A DNA stretch of 64,000 nucleotides from Rhizopus arrhizus (taxonomy: Eukaryota; Mucoromycota; Mucoromycetes; Mucorales; Rhizopodaceae): assembly GCA_024220505.1 (NCBI GenBank), contig JAKZZE010000028.1, positions 310,001 through 374,000 of the forward strand, in the 5' to 3' direction. Position numbers and translations under genes: made by a program. A model generated the notes under the pieces. The model saw nothing but the letters and a program-made list of their open reading frames with translations. It was not told the DNA's origin and did not search any database. This document shows, one piece after another, positions 25,261 through 34,500 of the stretch (its first letter is position 1; each line of letters starts with the position of its first letter).

Positions 25261-27212
25261 CAATATATACTGCCCCTCAACAACCAACAACAACACCCAC
25301 AAGGAACAACAAAACAACAACCTCGTCTCAAAACTACACGATCCCTCAGGATGGCCTCTTACCAGGTGGTCGCCTGGGAAAATTTTACCACTATTGGACC
25401 CAAATAACGTCACACAAATGGCCGCTCTCTATTGTGAAAGAGGGTTACAAGGTTCAATTCGCTTCAAATCCAGCACCATGGAAACTCAAGAAATCAACAC
25501 CACTGAATCGATCAGACCAGCAAGCAGTAAACGAGGCGGTGAACAAATTCCTTACAGCAGGAATAATCGAATATATGCCAAATCAATCAGAAAACTATCT
25601 TTCAAAATTCTTCACAATTCAAGAAAGCACCAAACGAAGACCAATATTGGATTGCCAAAGATTGAATCAGCACATCCAGTGCGAACACTTCAAGATGGAA
25701 GGAGTCCCGGCACTGAGAGAAATAATCGAAAAAGACGATTTCTTGTGCAAAATCGACTTAAAAGACGCCTACACAGTCGTCCCTATTCACCAAGATTCTC
25801 GAAGATTTCTCACCTTCAAAAACGAAGGAATTGTGTATCAGTATCGATCCCTCGCTTTCGGTCTCAATGTCGCACCCAGATTATTTTCAAAACTGATGCG
25901 CTATGCAATCGAACCTCTCCGTCAAGAAGGAATCCGTCTAGTCTACTATTTGGACGACATCTGCCTGCTAGGAAAATCAAAAGAAGAACTCACCACTACC
26001 TCTCAAAAGGTAATTACACATCTACAAAAACTGGGGTTCATCATCAATATGGAAAAAAGTGTCCTCATTCCATCTCAAATGCAGGAATTCCTGGGATTCC
26101 AATTCAACACGAAAAAGATGAAAATCACAGTCCCAATTCAAAAGATCAACAGACTGTTACAACGCATCAAACAAGCTTCACAACCTGTCCAGAGATCATG
26201 CCGATGGATCGCAGGCCTACTGGGGAAAGTCACCTCGATGATTCCAGCAATTGGAGAAGCCCTACTTCATATTCGTTATCTTCAACGAGATCTAGCGAAG
26301 AGTCTCCAGTTGAATCATCAGAATTGGGAAAGACCCTGTTACCTATCTCGGCAGAGTCTACAAGAACTCCTATGGTGGAAGGAATCAGTATCAATGAAGA
26401 ACGGCCTACCAATTCAAACAATGGAAGTACCCACGCCTCAAATTACCATCTACACAGACAGTTCGGAAACAGGATGGGGAATCAGTTCGCCGTTTATAGA
26501 GACATTCGGGTTTTGGAGCGAGACGGACAAAACACATTCAATAAACGTCCGCGAGTTGAAAGCAGTTTACTATGCACTGAAGATACATGCAACGAGATTC
26601 GAAAACTGCACAATCAAGGTATTCACCGACAACACTACAGCCCTAAAATATACAACGAAGAGTGGAGGGACAGCATCACTACAGCTTCAGGAGTTAGCAG
26701 TCCAAATCCAGGACTTATGCAATCAGCACCACCTCAAAGTAACTTACCAACACATTGCCGGTCTGAAGAACACACAAGCCGACAGGTTATCACGGAAACA
26801 CATACCTCTATACGAATGGACGATTCCAAAGAAACTCTTTCAACAAATTCAACAGACGTGGGGACCGCTAAAGATCGACGCCTTTGCAGCGTCTCACAAC
26901 AACCAACTACGAAAATATTGGAGTCTCCATCCCGATCCATCCGCAGCAGCTCAGGATGCCTTCTGTCAGAAATGGTTGAAGAAGGGTATGTACCTGAACC
27001 CACCGTGGAAATTGATTCCGAAGGTGCTTCAAAAACTAAAGAAGTCCCGTGTACAACAAGCAGTTCTGGTGACTCCACTCTGGCCGAGTCAATACTGGTG
27101 GCCGATGATCCTACGAATGAAACACCTAGACCATCCCATGATCATGAAGGTCAACAAGTTCTCCCTAGTCGCATGGATATTATCAACAAAGCAAGGAACC
27201 AGTCTGGCTTAA
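25260..27212 (+). CDS. DIRS reverse transcriptase - RNase H
   Basis: Reverse transcriptase and RNase H of the element. The frame is open from the gag stop; recognisable RT sequence starts near 25340 (GGRLGKFYHYW, then WPLSIVKEGYKVQF), upstream of the first GTG at 25434, so translation probably uses frameshift or reinitiation. RT motifs include RPILDCQRLN, CKIDLKDAYTVVPI, LAFGLNVAPRLFSKLM and the catalytic YYLDDICLL. RNase H follows with TIYTDSSETGWG, VRELKAVYYAL, VFTDNTTALKY and AGLKNTQADRLSR. The end resembles the conserved DIRS tail with DAFAASHNNQ and NPPWKLIPKVL. No interruption seen. Confidence 0.9.
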   Translation, partial: TIYTAPQQPTTTPTRNNKTTTSSQNYTIPQDGLLPGGRLGKFYHYWTQITSHKWPLSIVKEGYKVQFASNPAPWKLKKSTPLNRSDQQAVNEAVNKFLTAGIIEYMPNQSENYLSKFFTIQESTKRRPILDCQRLNQHIQCEHFKMEGVPALREIIEKDDFLCKIDLKDAYTVVPIHQDSRRFLTFKNEGIVYQYRSLAFGLNVAPRLFSKLMRYAIEPLRQEGIRLVYYLDDICLLGKSKEELTTTSQKVITHLQKLGFIINMEKSVLIPSQMQEFLGFQFNTKKMKITVPIQKINRLLQRIKQASQPVQRSCRWIAGLLGKVTSMIPAIGEALLHIRYLQRDLAKSLQLNHQNWERPCYLSRQSLQELLWWKESVSMKNGLPIQTMEVPTPQITIYTDSSETGWGISSPFIETFGFWSETDKTHSINVRELKAVYYALKIHATRFENCTIKVFTDNTTALKYTTKSGGTASLQLQELAVQIQDLCNQHHLKVTYQHIAGLKNTQADRLSRKHIPLYEWTIPKKLFQQIQQTWGPLKIDAFAASHNNQLRKYWSLHPDPSAAAQDAFCQKWLKKGMYLNPPWKLIPKVLQKLKKSRVQQAVLVTPLWPSQYWWPMILRMKHLDHPMIMKVNKFSLVAWILSTKQGTSLA

Positions 27213-28345
27213 TGAATGAAACCAGTGTCAGTTACCTCCAAGACACAACTCGGTCCAAAACAGCGGAAAATTACAATCATGGCTGGAGGCGTTGGCAACT
27301 CTGGTGCACACAGCAAGTCCCACAAGTAGATCCAACAGAGTATAATCAAACGAATGTTCTAAATTTCTTGGTTGCCCACCAAAGATTTAGCGTCAGTCAC
27401 CTCAACAGTTTTCGTTCTTCAATTGCTTCAGTTTTTCGAGTACTTTACCCGGAACACATTCCAATAGCAAACCAAGAACAGATTCAGGCTTTCTTCGCCA
27501 CCAAGCGCAGATCTGAAATACACATTCCATCAACCTCGCAACTAGAAACCTGGGATACGGACAAGATGGTACTTTTCTTGCTTTCCACCTGGGCTGACTC
27601 AAGCCTTTTATCCTTATATGATCTCCAACTGAAGACAATTGCACTACTTTGCTTAGCCACCATGGCTAGACCTCGATCTGACATAGGCCGTTTACAACAT
27701 CGCGATATCATTTTCACATTTCAAGACTGCTCGACATCTAGTTCTTCCGCTCTCACCGGTGTCACAATCCACTTTCGAAAACCAAAAGAAACACAAGTGA
27801 AAACTTCAAAATTTGGCGTTTTACAAGACACTCGGTTATGTCCAGCTTCAACCTTACATCTCTTTATACAAAAAACTAATCACCTAAGAGAATCTCTTCC
27901 TGTGGATCATACTCTATTTCTAGCTTACATCGATAAACCTGCACAAGTCTCTTCGATTCGACCTTCAACATTATCCAACTGGGTGAAACTCTTAATGGAC
28001 AAATCTGGTGTCGATACCACTAAATTCAAAGCACACTCAATCCGCTCAGCATCAAGCACAAAAGCTGTCGAAAAAGGACACTCTATCCTAGAAGTTAAGA
28101 AACATGCAAACTGGAGTCTAAACTCAAACACCTTCGAAAACTTCTATTATAAGCCAAGACATCAAGACCATTCAAGTACGACCATTAATCATTCAATTTT
28201 TTCTCAACCGGAAAACACTATCACATTTGCAGACGGAGTGGAGCCAACTGAGATTGTATTAGGAACGACAAACAATCCTTATGTTGGCGAAACGAAGTCG
28301 AAAAATGTGATAGATGCCCACCCTTGGTATCGTCGCTTCTTCTAG
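27173..28345 (+). CDS. DIRS tyrosine recombinase
   Basis: 390 residues from the ATG at 27173, overlapping the RT end by 40 nt in a different phase. The N-terminal part is a SAM-like DNA-binding helical region (ENYNHGWRRWQLWC, VLNFLVAHQ). The catalytic half has the first Arg in LATMARPRSDIGRL, then the HSIRSASST box (HxxR), HANWSLNS and the nucleophile Tyr in FENFYYKP. It would catalyse integration of the circular DNA. The frame runs on into the ICR, so the C-terminus is encoded by the internal complementary region. The same frame is open, without a stop, all the way back to 24395 across gag and RT. Confidence 0.9.
   Translation: MDIINKARNQSGLMNETSVSYLQDTTRSKTAENYNHGWRRWQLWCTQQVPQVDPTEYNQTNVLNFLVAHQRFSVSHLNSFRSSIASVFRVLYPEHIPIANQEQIQAFFATKRRSEIHIPSTSQLETWDTDKMVLFLLSTWADSSLLSLYDLQLKTIALLCLATMARPRSDIGRLQHRDIIFTFQDCSTSSSSALTGVTIHFRKPKETQVKTSKFGVLQDTRLCPASTLHLFIQKTNHLRESLPVDHTLFLAYIDKPAQVSSIRPSTLSNWVKLLMDKSGVDTTKFKAHSIRSASSTKAVEKGHSILEVKKHANWSLNSNTFENFYYKPRHQDHSSTTINHSIFSQPENTITFADGVEPTEIVLGTTNNPYVGETKSKNVIDAHPWYRRFF
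28228..28317 (+). repeat. DIRS internal complementary region (ICR)
   Basis: 90 bp. Its first part is the reverse complement of the left tip (24204 onward, e.g. GGAGTGGAGCCAACTGAG), its second part the reverse complement of the right tip (ATGTTGGCGAAACGAAG). The joint reads ACAAACAATCCTTATG, with one copy of CAAT shared by both tips. Confidence 0.93.
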
Positions 28346-28411
28346 GGCAATCTATACGTTTATCTTTATCTCACCATTATTAATTATATATTTATATACT
28401 TTTCCCAACCC

Positions 28412-28443
<32 letters not shown>

Positions 28444-28458
28444 ATTATGCTTAGGCAA

Positions 28459-28555
28459 GAAAGATATAGGGAAGAAAAGGGAAAAAAGAATATTATTATT
28501 ATTATTATACTTAAAAGGAAAATAAAGCGTGGCTCTGAGAGCATCTATCACATTT
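28459..28555 (-). repeat. DIRS right inverted terminal repeat
   Basis: Exact reverse complement of 24252-24348 by eye, preceded by a run of about 28 A (28412-28439). Confidence 0.93.
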
Positions 28556-28584
28556 TTCGACTTCGTTTCGCCAACATAAGGATT

Positions 28585-28598
28585 GGGACACGGTTGCC
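28585..28598 (+). repeat. Left TIR of the Fanzor transposon, inner part
   Basis: GGGACACGGTTGCC, continuing the left TIR after the DIRS; matches the reverse complement of 31900-31913. Confidence 0.85.
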
Positions 28599-28655
28599 AA
28601 AATGAGACACCAATGCGAAAATGGGACACAGATGAGAAAATGGGACAAAGGAGAG
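28599..28655 (+). repeat. Three 19-bp subterminal tandem repeats
   Basis: Three consecutive 19-nt units starting AAAATGAGACACC, AAAATGGGACACAG and AAAATGGGACAAAG lie directly inside the left TIR. A degenerate relative sits near 28731. Subterminal repeats like these are often transposase binding sites; that role is inference here. No counterpart was seen inside the right TIR, where a 43-T run lies instead. Confidence 0.75.
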
Positions 28656-29109
28656 ACAGAAAGTTTTTTTTTTTGGATGAATAATAATTGATTTTAAAAT
28701 GTTTACTCACTTTTTTTTTGGAAAAAGCGAAAATGGAAATCGGACAAAGCAGTAATTTCTGAAACCATTGCTTAAGTTATGAATGTTCATCTTCAAAATG
28801 GACAGATTTACTTAGCCCCCACTGTGTATATTACAAAATATGAGGTAAAATAAATTTTATGCAAAATGCTTATTATCTTATTACATTACCTGCCAGTCTA
28901 TTAATTGAATAGTCAAGAAAAGCATATGACTAGTAATTACGCTGGATCGCCACAAGCTATAGTTTTGAGATGCTCCAAAGCAATTAATCAGTTTTGCTAC
29001 TGTTATATATCAAAAAATTTTCATTGGTCATTAAGGATTTCAATAGAAAGTAACAGAACTTGAACAAATTTATAAACATTTATTTTCTTTCTGAAGCTTA
29101 TAATAGATA
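28656..29109 (+). other. Non-coding 5' region of the Fanzor transposon
   Basis: AT-rich sequence between the subterminal repeats and the Fanzor start. No transposase or other gene is visible. It presumably holds the Fanzor promoter. Confidence 0.5.
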
Positions 29110-31781
29110 ATGAAGCGAAGATATAAAAATGATCCCGCGAAGAGCTCGTCAACAAGAAGAAAGATTTTAAAGAATAAGTACCAAAATAACACATTGCGAG
29201 GTATCATGTTCCTTACTTTTTTTTCAAGAAGTCAATTCTGATAATATATCAGTTACATCTGCTCTGACCACTTCAGTTGCTTCTGGTTCACAGGCTTCTA
29301 CTTCACAGGCTTCTAGTGCTCTTCCTCCTACCTCCAAAAAGATACAGAAGAAAACAGATAAACAACTTGCTTTGCAGGACTTTAGAATGAAAACAAAAAG
29401 CAATACAGAAAAGACATGTCCTTCTTGCGGATTGCATACTCACTCAAGATCATCATCCAACCTTTGCCCAAAAAAGAAGCAAAAGGAGCCATCTCACGAT
29501 CCTGATGAGAAAAAGGAAACTTTTGCAATCAAATCCTCCTTAAAAAATATATGTACGGACACAAGGGTTTATGAAAAGATTGCCTCAGTAGTAGCCTACA
29601 CAACCAAAGCGATCCACGTAGGATCACTATTTATGAACTATATTTTTTTGAAGCTTTTAAACAAGGGGGAACAAGTGCCAATTATTGATCATACCCTTGT
29701 CTATTCTATTTTCACTATTGTAACTGGCAATGGCAAAAAAGTCCCTAAATACTGTCAAGATTACTTTGTTGAATTTTGCAACGAATGCCAAGTCAATGAA
29801 ACAATACTGCAATCCCTCAAGAGTATTGGATATTCGTCTGTTCTGTCTATTATGTGTAAGCAATACGATGTACTCATACGCAACCATGTATGTGAAAACC
29901 ATGAAAGGAGAACAACCCGCTTTTTTCTGGAAGCTTTTTCAGATATGTCTTCTCCCTTCTATTGCAAAGGATTATCAGTCGCCCAAAGAAAAGCACTCTC
30001 TCACTATGTTTATACATTAAAGCAGAAGCAGCAATCAATATGGCCCTCATCTTTAGAAAGAAATCAATGTTTAGAAGAAACCATAGAGAAGATGAATGCA
30101 TTATGGAGTCGATATCAGACAATGAACTGCGATGCGGAAGACCTGTACTCCAAACCTCATGAATTCTTCAAATGGTTTTTCTATCTTCAGCAAAAGATAA
30201 ATGAGAAGGTGTATATTATGGAAGAAAAACCAATCACCTTTGCCTCCAAGTCCTACATTTATAGGAAGTTAAAAGAACTCACGTTTACTTCAATACTCAA
30301 TAGACGAAGCTTCAAGTCTTTACAGGAACAAGTACTGCAAAGCATTAATTCAAAAATACCACTAGTGCTTGGGAAAAAATTAGAGAAGCTTGAGCCCCAT
30401 TTACCTGCTCTTTTGAAATTTATTACAAGTATCCAGTCTAGAATTGAAGATGGAACATTCACGCCTGCTAAATACACGGATCGGCGAGGCTATCGCTTTT
30501 TTTTCATCTTACCTGTATACTCATTTGCGATGAAGTCAATACAAATAGATGCTCAAGATTTCTGGCGACTGTTGAAGCAATCTGGTATTGAAAATATCCC
30601 AAAAGGTGTTAAAGATAAATCGGCTCTCTCGGACTTCTACTATAGGCTTTTTAACTTTTCCAAAATGGGATTTCGAACTCGAAAAAGCCTTTCAGAGGGG
30701 AAAAAACAGTTTCAGTAAGTTAGCTTAGTTGAATTGAAAAATAAGAGCCTTAATTTAATCAAGTTATACATAGAAACGTTATATATACCGATGGGTATTC
30801 GATTTCTTTCCTTTTTTCTAGAGTGAGGAAGAAAAAACAAATAGATGCTCTACTGGGAAAACAGCCTGAGGACTTTCTCGAAGATATTGAAAATGGCTGT
30901 GAAATTTGGGGAGTAGATCCTGGTGTTGCCACACTTGTAACTGCCGCCGATACATCCGGAAGGCAAAGGACTACAAGCTTGGACGAGTACTATCATCTGT
31001 GTGGCTATAATGATGCGAATTCTATACGAAAAAAGCATCAAGAACAACACAAGGCTCAGTTTTTGAAAATTTCTAATTTAAGCTCATTGAAGACATCCAA
31101 TATGGCAGAATTTTTAAAAGCTTGCAAAGAAAGACTAAGTTTATATGACGATATTACAAGTTACTACAATGAAAAATCTTGGTAAATAAAAACAATATTT
31201 TTTTTACTTGTTTACTTAAGCAACATGCAAAAAACTGTGTAGGTCGTCAAAGCTAAAGTTCAAATGCTACATGAGAAAACAAAAAGGTGTTCATGAGATC
31301 TGTAAGCGCTTCATTCACGGTAGTGCCAAATACGATGAAAAGCAACTACAGGCGTAAGAACATCTACCAAGAAAGAGAATAGATACTATCCTTCTGCTCC
31401 CATTGATCACGAAAAAAGATCCAAGAAAACCATCATTGCTTTTGGTGATGGTATGTTTGGTTCCAGCCTCCGTGGATAAATAAATCTGCTCCTGTACGGA
31501 TGATTAAGAAGGCTTTGAAAAAATATTGTGGAAATCAGCTTGATATTTGCATGGTGGATGAATACTTAACAAGCCAAATCTGCAACAAATGCAAGACTAG
31601 AAACGTAGACAATGTTGTAACCGCCAAATCAAAACGAAGAGTACATACGGTATTGCAGTGTAAGCAAAACAATTGCAATATCATATGGAATCGTGATATC
31701 ATGGCTGCTCATAACATACTGGATATATTTTTATTTGCTGCAAAAAACAAAAATCAGCGTCTTGATGCCTTTGTGCGTTAG
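29110..31781 (+). pseudogene. Fanzor (eukaryotic TnpB-like RNA-guided nuclease), frame-damaged
   Basis: Fanzors are RuvC nucleases guided by an RNA from the element end. Proposed pieces: 29110-29200, 29229-30714, 30822-31181 and 31243-31781, about 825 codons. An N-terminal zinc-like CPSCGLHTHSRSSSNLCP precedes a long helical region. RuvC-I is IWGVDPGVATLV (Asp codon 30916). A second conserved segment is TIIAFGDGMFGSSLRG. The Glu in MVDEYLTSQICNKC (codon 31560) fits the alternative catalytic Glu described in Fanzors. CNKC and the later Cys pair form the zinc ribbon, and RuvC-III is WNRDIMAAHN (Asp codon 31695). Frame moves twice in the last exon, near 31350 and 31480, and the first join needs an implausible 28-nt intron. 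Active residues survive, but this copy is probably inactive unless those indels are sequence errors. Confidence 0.85.
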
Positions 31782-31854
31782 TTAGATCCCAGTGGCCAGC
31801 TTTCCGTGTGATTGATATGACTCTCTCATACTTCTGTTCAGTGTAAGTTGGACA

Positions 31855-31856
<2 letters not shown>

Positions 31857-31899
<43 letters not shown>
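31857..31899. repeat. 43-nt T run
   Basis: Uninterrupted T tract between the Fanzor 3' flank and the right TIR. Confidence 0.95.
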
Positions 31900-31900
<1 letters not shown>

Positions 31901-31973
31901 GCAACCGTGTCCCAATTCAATTTTAAATTGACCAAAATATTTTTTCATTGGCCCAACCTAGTTTCTTTAACTG
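31900..31973 (-). repeat. Right TIR of the Fanzor transposon (uninterrupted)
   Basis: Read on the minus strand it begins CAGTTAAAGAAACTAGG next to TA and ends GGGACACGGTTGCC. It contains the intact junction TTGAATTGGGACACGG where the left copy is split by the DIRS. Confidence 0.85.
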
Positions 31974-31975
31974 TA

Positions 31976-32338
31976 ACCCAAACTATTGATCATGGTCTTA
32001 ATATTCACAAATCCAATTTCGCTCATATAATAAGCGCTTAATTGGACCAATACATCCTATAAAATAGGACACTACAACCATGGCAACAATACAACTAAAC
32101 TATTAAAAAAAGGTTGCCGCAAAAGTTCTTGGACTGTTTATAAAAATGAGATTCACCCGCCTGAAGTACTAAAAGATAGAAAGGTCGTTTATCTTGCTGT
32201 AAATGGTTATTTTATAAAAGTCCTTTTGTTCCGAAAAGAATGTTTACGTTTCATAATATTCGAAGTGAGAGGTTGGGGGGGAGGTGCTAGGCATAGCTAT
32301 GCCATTAGAAGCTTGGTTCAACTGGACCTTACCTTGAA
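31976..32338. other. Flank between Fanzor transposon and LINE remnant
   Basis: Nothing firm. One + frame near 32115-32230 reads CRKSSWTVYKNEIHPPEVLKD, coding-like but unrecognised. Confidence 0.3.
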
Positions 32339-33241
32339 CTACTCTGTCCTATGGAGCAGTAGGAGTCTTCCTGGCCATTTTAAATGGCTTATTCTTGCTT
32401 TTTGCGCATTCAGCAGCAATATGGCCACTAGTGCGACAATTCCAACAAACATGGGATAAAAGTTTTTTGGACAATCAGGGACGGCATGTCCTTCAGCATG
32501 ACAGTAGCGACAATAGGTGGGCATGTCACTCCACACAGCATAAAAGCCTTCATCTTCTGACTGGTACAAAGGAAGATGGTGAGAAAGGGGAGAGAATCTG
32601 TCATCACTTTTTGGGATGCTCAGTATAGCATAGCCCGTACCTATATAGGTGCCGGTGTGGGATTCTCGTAGAATTCCCAAATCAAGAACGGAGCCATAAG
32701 GTTCCAAACTCATTTTTAATTGTTTCTTAAGAATGTCCTCTTTAAGAAAGGGAAGGTTCGATAGTCGAAGTCGAACTAAAGGGATAGCTGGATCTAAGGC
32801 TCGACAAGGTAAAAGCCTAACCGCATCATTTTCAAAAGTGATGCCGTCTTTAAGAATGTGATCGATGGCAGGATCTAAGGGATCAAAGTTGATTTCAGCT
32901 ATCTTTCGACTGCCTTCTTTAGTAGTTGCGACAGCGATTCGTGATGGAAATTGTTTCGCAATTAAGGCTATAAGCTGCACAGGCGATTCAGATCTATTGG
33001 TCATGTCCAGAGGAACACTACCTGGAGAACGTCCTGTTCTCCACACTTTAGAGTGAATAACTTTGTCTTGTTGACTGTTGTGAATGTTGTTTTCGAAAGT
33101 AGCATTCATTAGTGATGTTCGCTTCCTGGCCACTACTTGGGACCAGGGCATATTTTTCAATTCTGCAGGAGGATCTGGTGTCTGTGATCGCTGCGTGGCT
33201 GCGTTGACCGACTGGTTAGGTATTTTGTCGGAAAGAACCAT
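32339..33241 (-). pseudogene. Non-LTR retrotransposon (LINE) ORF1, frameshifted and truncated
   Basis: ORF1-type nucleic-acid-binding protein of a LINE. The likely start is the ATG at 33241 (MVLSDKIPNQ), just inside an element tip reading ACAGTGCGACTC. The middle has a divergent RRM-like segment (VRLRLSNLPFLKEDILKKQL, then GYAILSIPKSD). A CCHC zinc knuckle CRYCHAEGHAVPDC is followed, after a one-base shift of frame near 32450, by a second knuckle CWNCRTSGHIAAEC. A stop follows at TPTAP and no ORF2 is attached, so the copy is truncated at its 3' side. It lies head-to-head with FAD1 about 140 bp away. Confidence 0.8.
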
Positions 33242-33379
33242 GAGTCGCACTGTATTATAAAGTGCTTCCTTTTTTTTTTCACATGTGTGTAAGCAGAAAT
33301 TCAAAAACAGCAATTTAAAAGACCTCGCAGTCTAAACGAGAACCTTTTTTTTTCTTCTCCTTTCCTTGCAATAAAATAA

Positions 33380-34316
33380 ATGGGGGTGTCTGGTTTGCCT
33401 ACGGAATCCTTGAACAATGGATGTACACATCATCGGGTTGATCCTCATTTTTCAACAACAGAGCGGTTCGACTTTAAATACATCGAGGAAACAGTTTACA
33501 GACTTGCAGAGTCAGATAATACTTCACTCGGGCGTAACGTGAAGGAAGCGCTTTGCATAATTGAAAAAGCGTATAAAGAATATGGGTAGACAGTAGGATT
33601 ATAGATGGTTTTATCACATCAAAACTCATTCGCTTTATTAGAGTAGAAGCTATTTCGCTTTCTTTTAACGGAGGGAAAGATTGTACTGTTTTACTGCACT
33701 TGGTTGCAGCAGTTATGTCACGACTTGGATATGATAAAACACTCGTAAAAACAGTGTTTGTTACTTATCCTAATCCTTTTCCTCATGTGGATGCTTTTGT
33801 GAAAGTTAGCATAAGAAGATATGGATTAGATTGTGTTTATATACCAGGGCCAATGAAAGCAGCATTACAACAATATATAGATGAATTAGAGTCAAAACCA
33901 AAAGCTATTTTTGTAGGTATTAGAAGAACTGATCCATATGCCGGTAAAAAAAAATTACACAAAAAAAGGGAGAGTTGATATTGATTTTCATTTTTTTCTA
34001 GAAAATCTAACACATTTTGATAAAACGGACAAAGGATGGCCAGAGTTTATGAGAGTACAACCTATTGTTGATTGGGATTATAAAGACATTTGGGATTTCT
34101 TGCTTGGACTTGGTATTCCCTATTGTTCTCTATATGATAAAGGGTAAAACGTAGTAAACATATGAGCAGCATTATCTAAAAACCATCATTAGCTATACTT
34201 CTTTAGGGAGTATGGAAAACACTCGTCCAAACCCAGACTTAAAAGATGGAAATGGAGGATATAAGCATGCTAGTGAATTAAAAAATGTGTTGCATGAGCG
34301 CAGTGGTAGAAACTAG
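33380..34316 (+). CDS. FAD1: FAD synthase (FMN adenylyltransferase)
   Basis: Transfers AMP from ATP to FMN to make FAD; a PAPS-reductase-fold enzyme. Four exons join in phase: 33380-33585, 33642-33943, 34002-34143 and 34193-34316, giving 257 residues. The ATP pyrophosphatase-type loop is [16 protein letters not shown] (around residue 73). [11 protein letters not shown] joins across intron 2 to [14 protein letters not shown], then [18 protein letters not shown] and [23 protein letters not shown]. The end carries [10 protein letters not shown] and ERSGRN. All are hallmarks of eukaryotic Fad1. Length is slightly under the yeast enzyme. Its promoter is only about 140 bp from the LINE ORF1 start and lies partly against the element tip. 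Confidence 0.93.
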
Positions 34317-34500
34317 GATCATTCAAAATAAGTGGAGCTTGAGTATTGTAGATATTTATTAATAAATAGATTCTTTTCTTTGATGATAAGAGAAAAGGCT
34401 AACCCATTTATTTCACTTTTGGTGCCTTCACGAAATAGTCGGAATTGCATTTTTTTAACGCACCTTCTAGAAACTTTTTTTCGCCTTTCTTTACACAGAG

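Larger units (their letters stand above)
24203..28585 (+). mobile_element. Complete DIRS-type tyrosine-recombinase retrotransposon
   Basis: About 4.4 kb with the full DIRS plan: gag-like frame, RT plus RNase H, tyrosine recombinase, inverted termini (24252-24348 and 28459-28555, 97 bp) and an internal complementary region at 28228-28317. The ICR is the reverse complement of both outer tips joined together, as expected of a circle-junction template. The bases ATTG occur at both edges, once (as CAAT) at the ICR joint and once at the uninterrupted target preserved in the right TIR. All three coding frames are intact, so this copy is probably young and may be active. Confidence 0.93.
24148..31973 (+). 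mobile_element. Tc1/mariner-like transposon carrying a Fanzor gene, split by a DIRS element
   Basis: Ends are inverted repeats beginning CAGT and flanked by TA on both sides (24146-24147 and 31974-31975), the hallmark of Tc1/mariner integration. The right TIR is continuous (31900-31973); the left is the same sequence split by the DIRS insertion into 24148-24206 and 28585-28598. Without the DIRS, the element is about 3.4 kb. The only gene seen inside is the Fanzor at 29110-31781; no DDE/D transposase is present, so the copy would depend on a transposase elsewhere. Fanzor1 genes riding in several eukaryotic transposon superfamilies, including mariner, are known (Bao and Jurka 2013). Confidence 0.8.

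Noticed and set aside
24395..27172. The upstream part of the 1,316-codon frame as a genuine polyprotein region
   Set aside because: The translation is low-information and the same DNA encodes well-conserved gag and RT in other phases. Kept as a finding, not a gene.
29372..31781. A bacterial insertion sequence or contamination, because of the TnpB-like protein
   Set aside because: The gene has spliceosomal introns, a Fanzor-type extended N-terminus and lies in eukaryotic TIRs.
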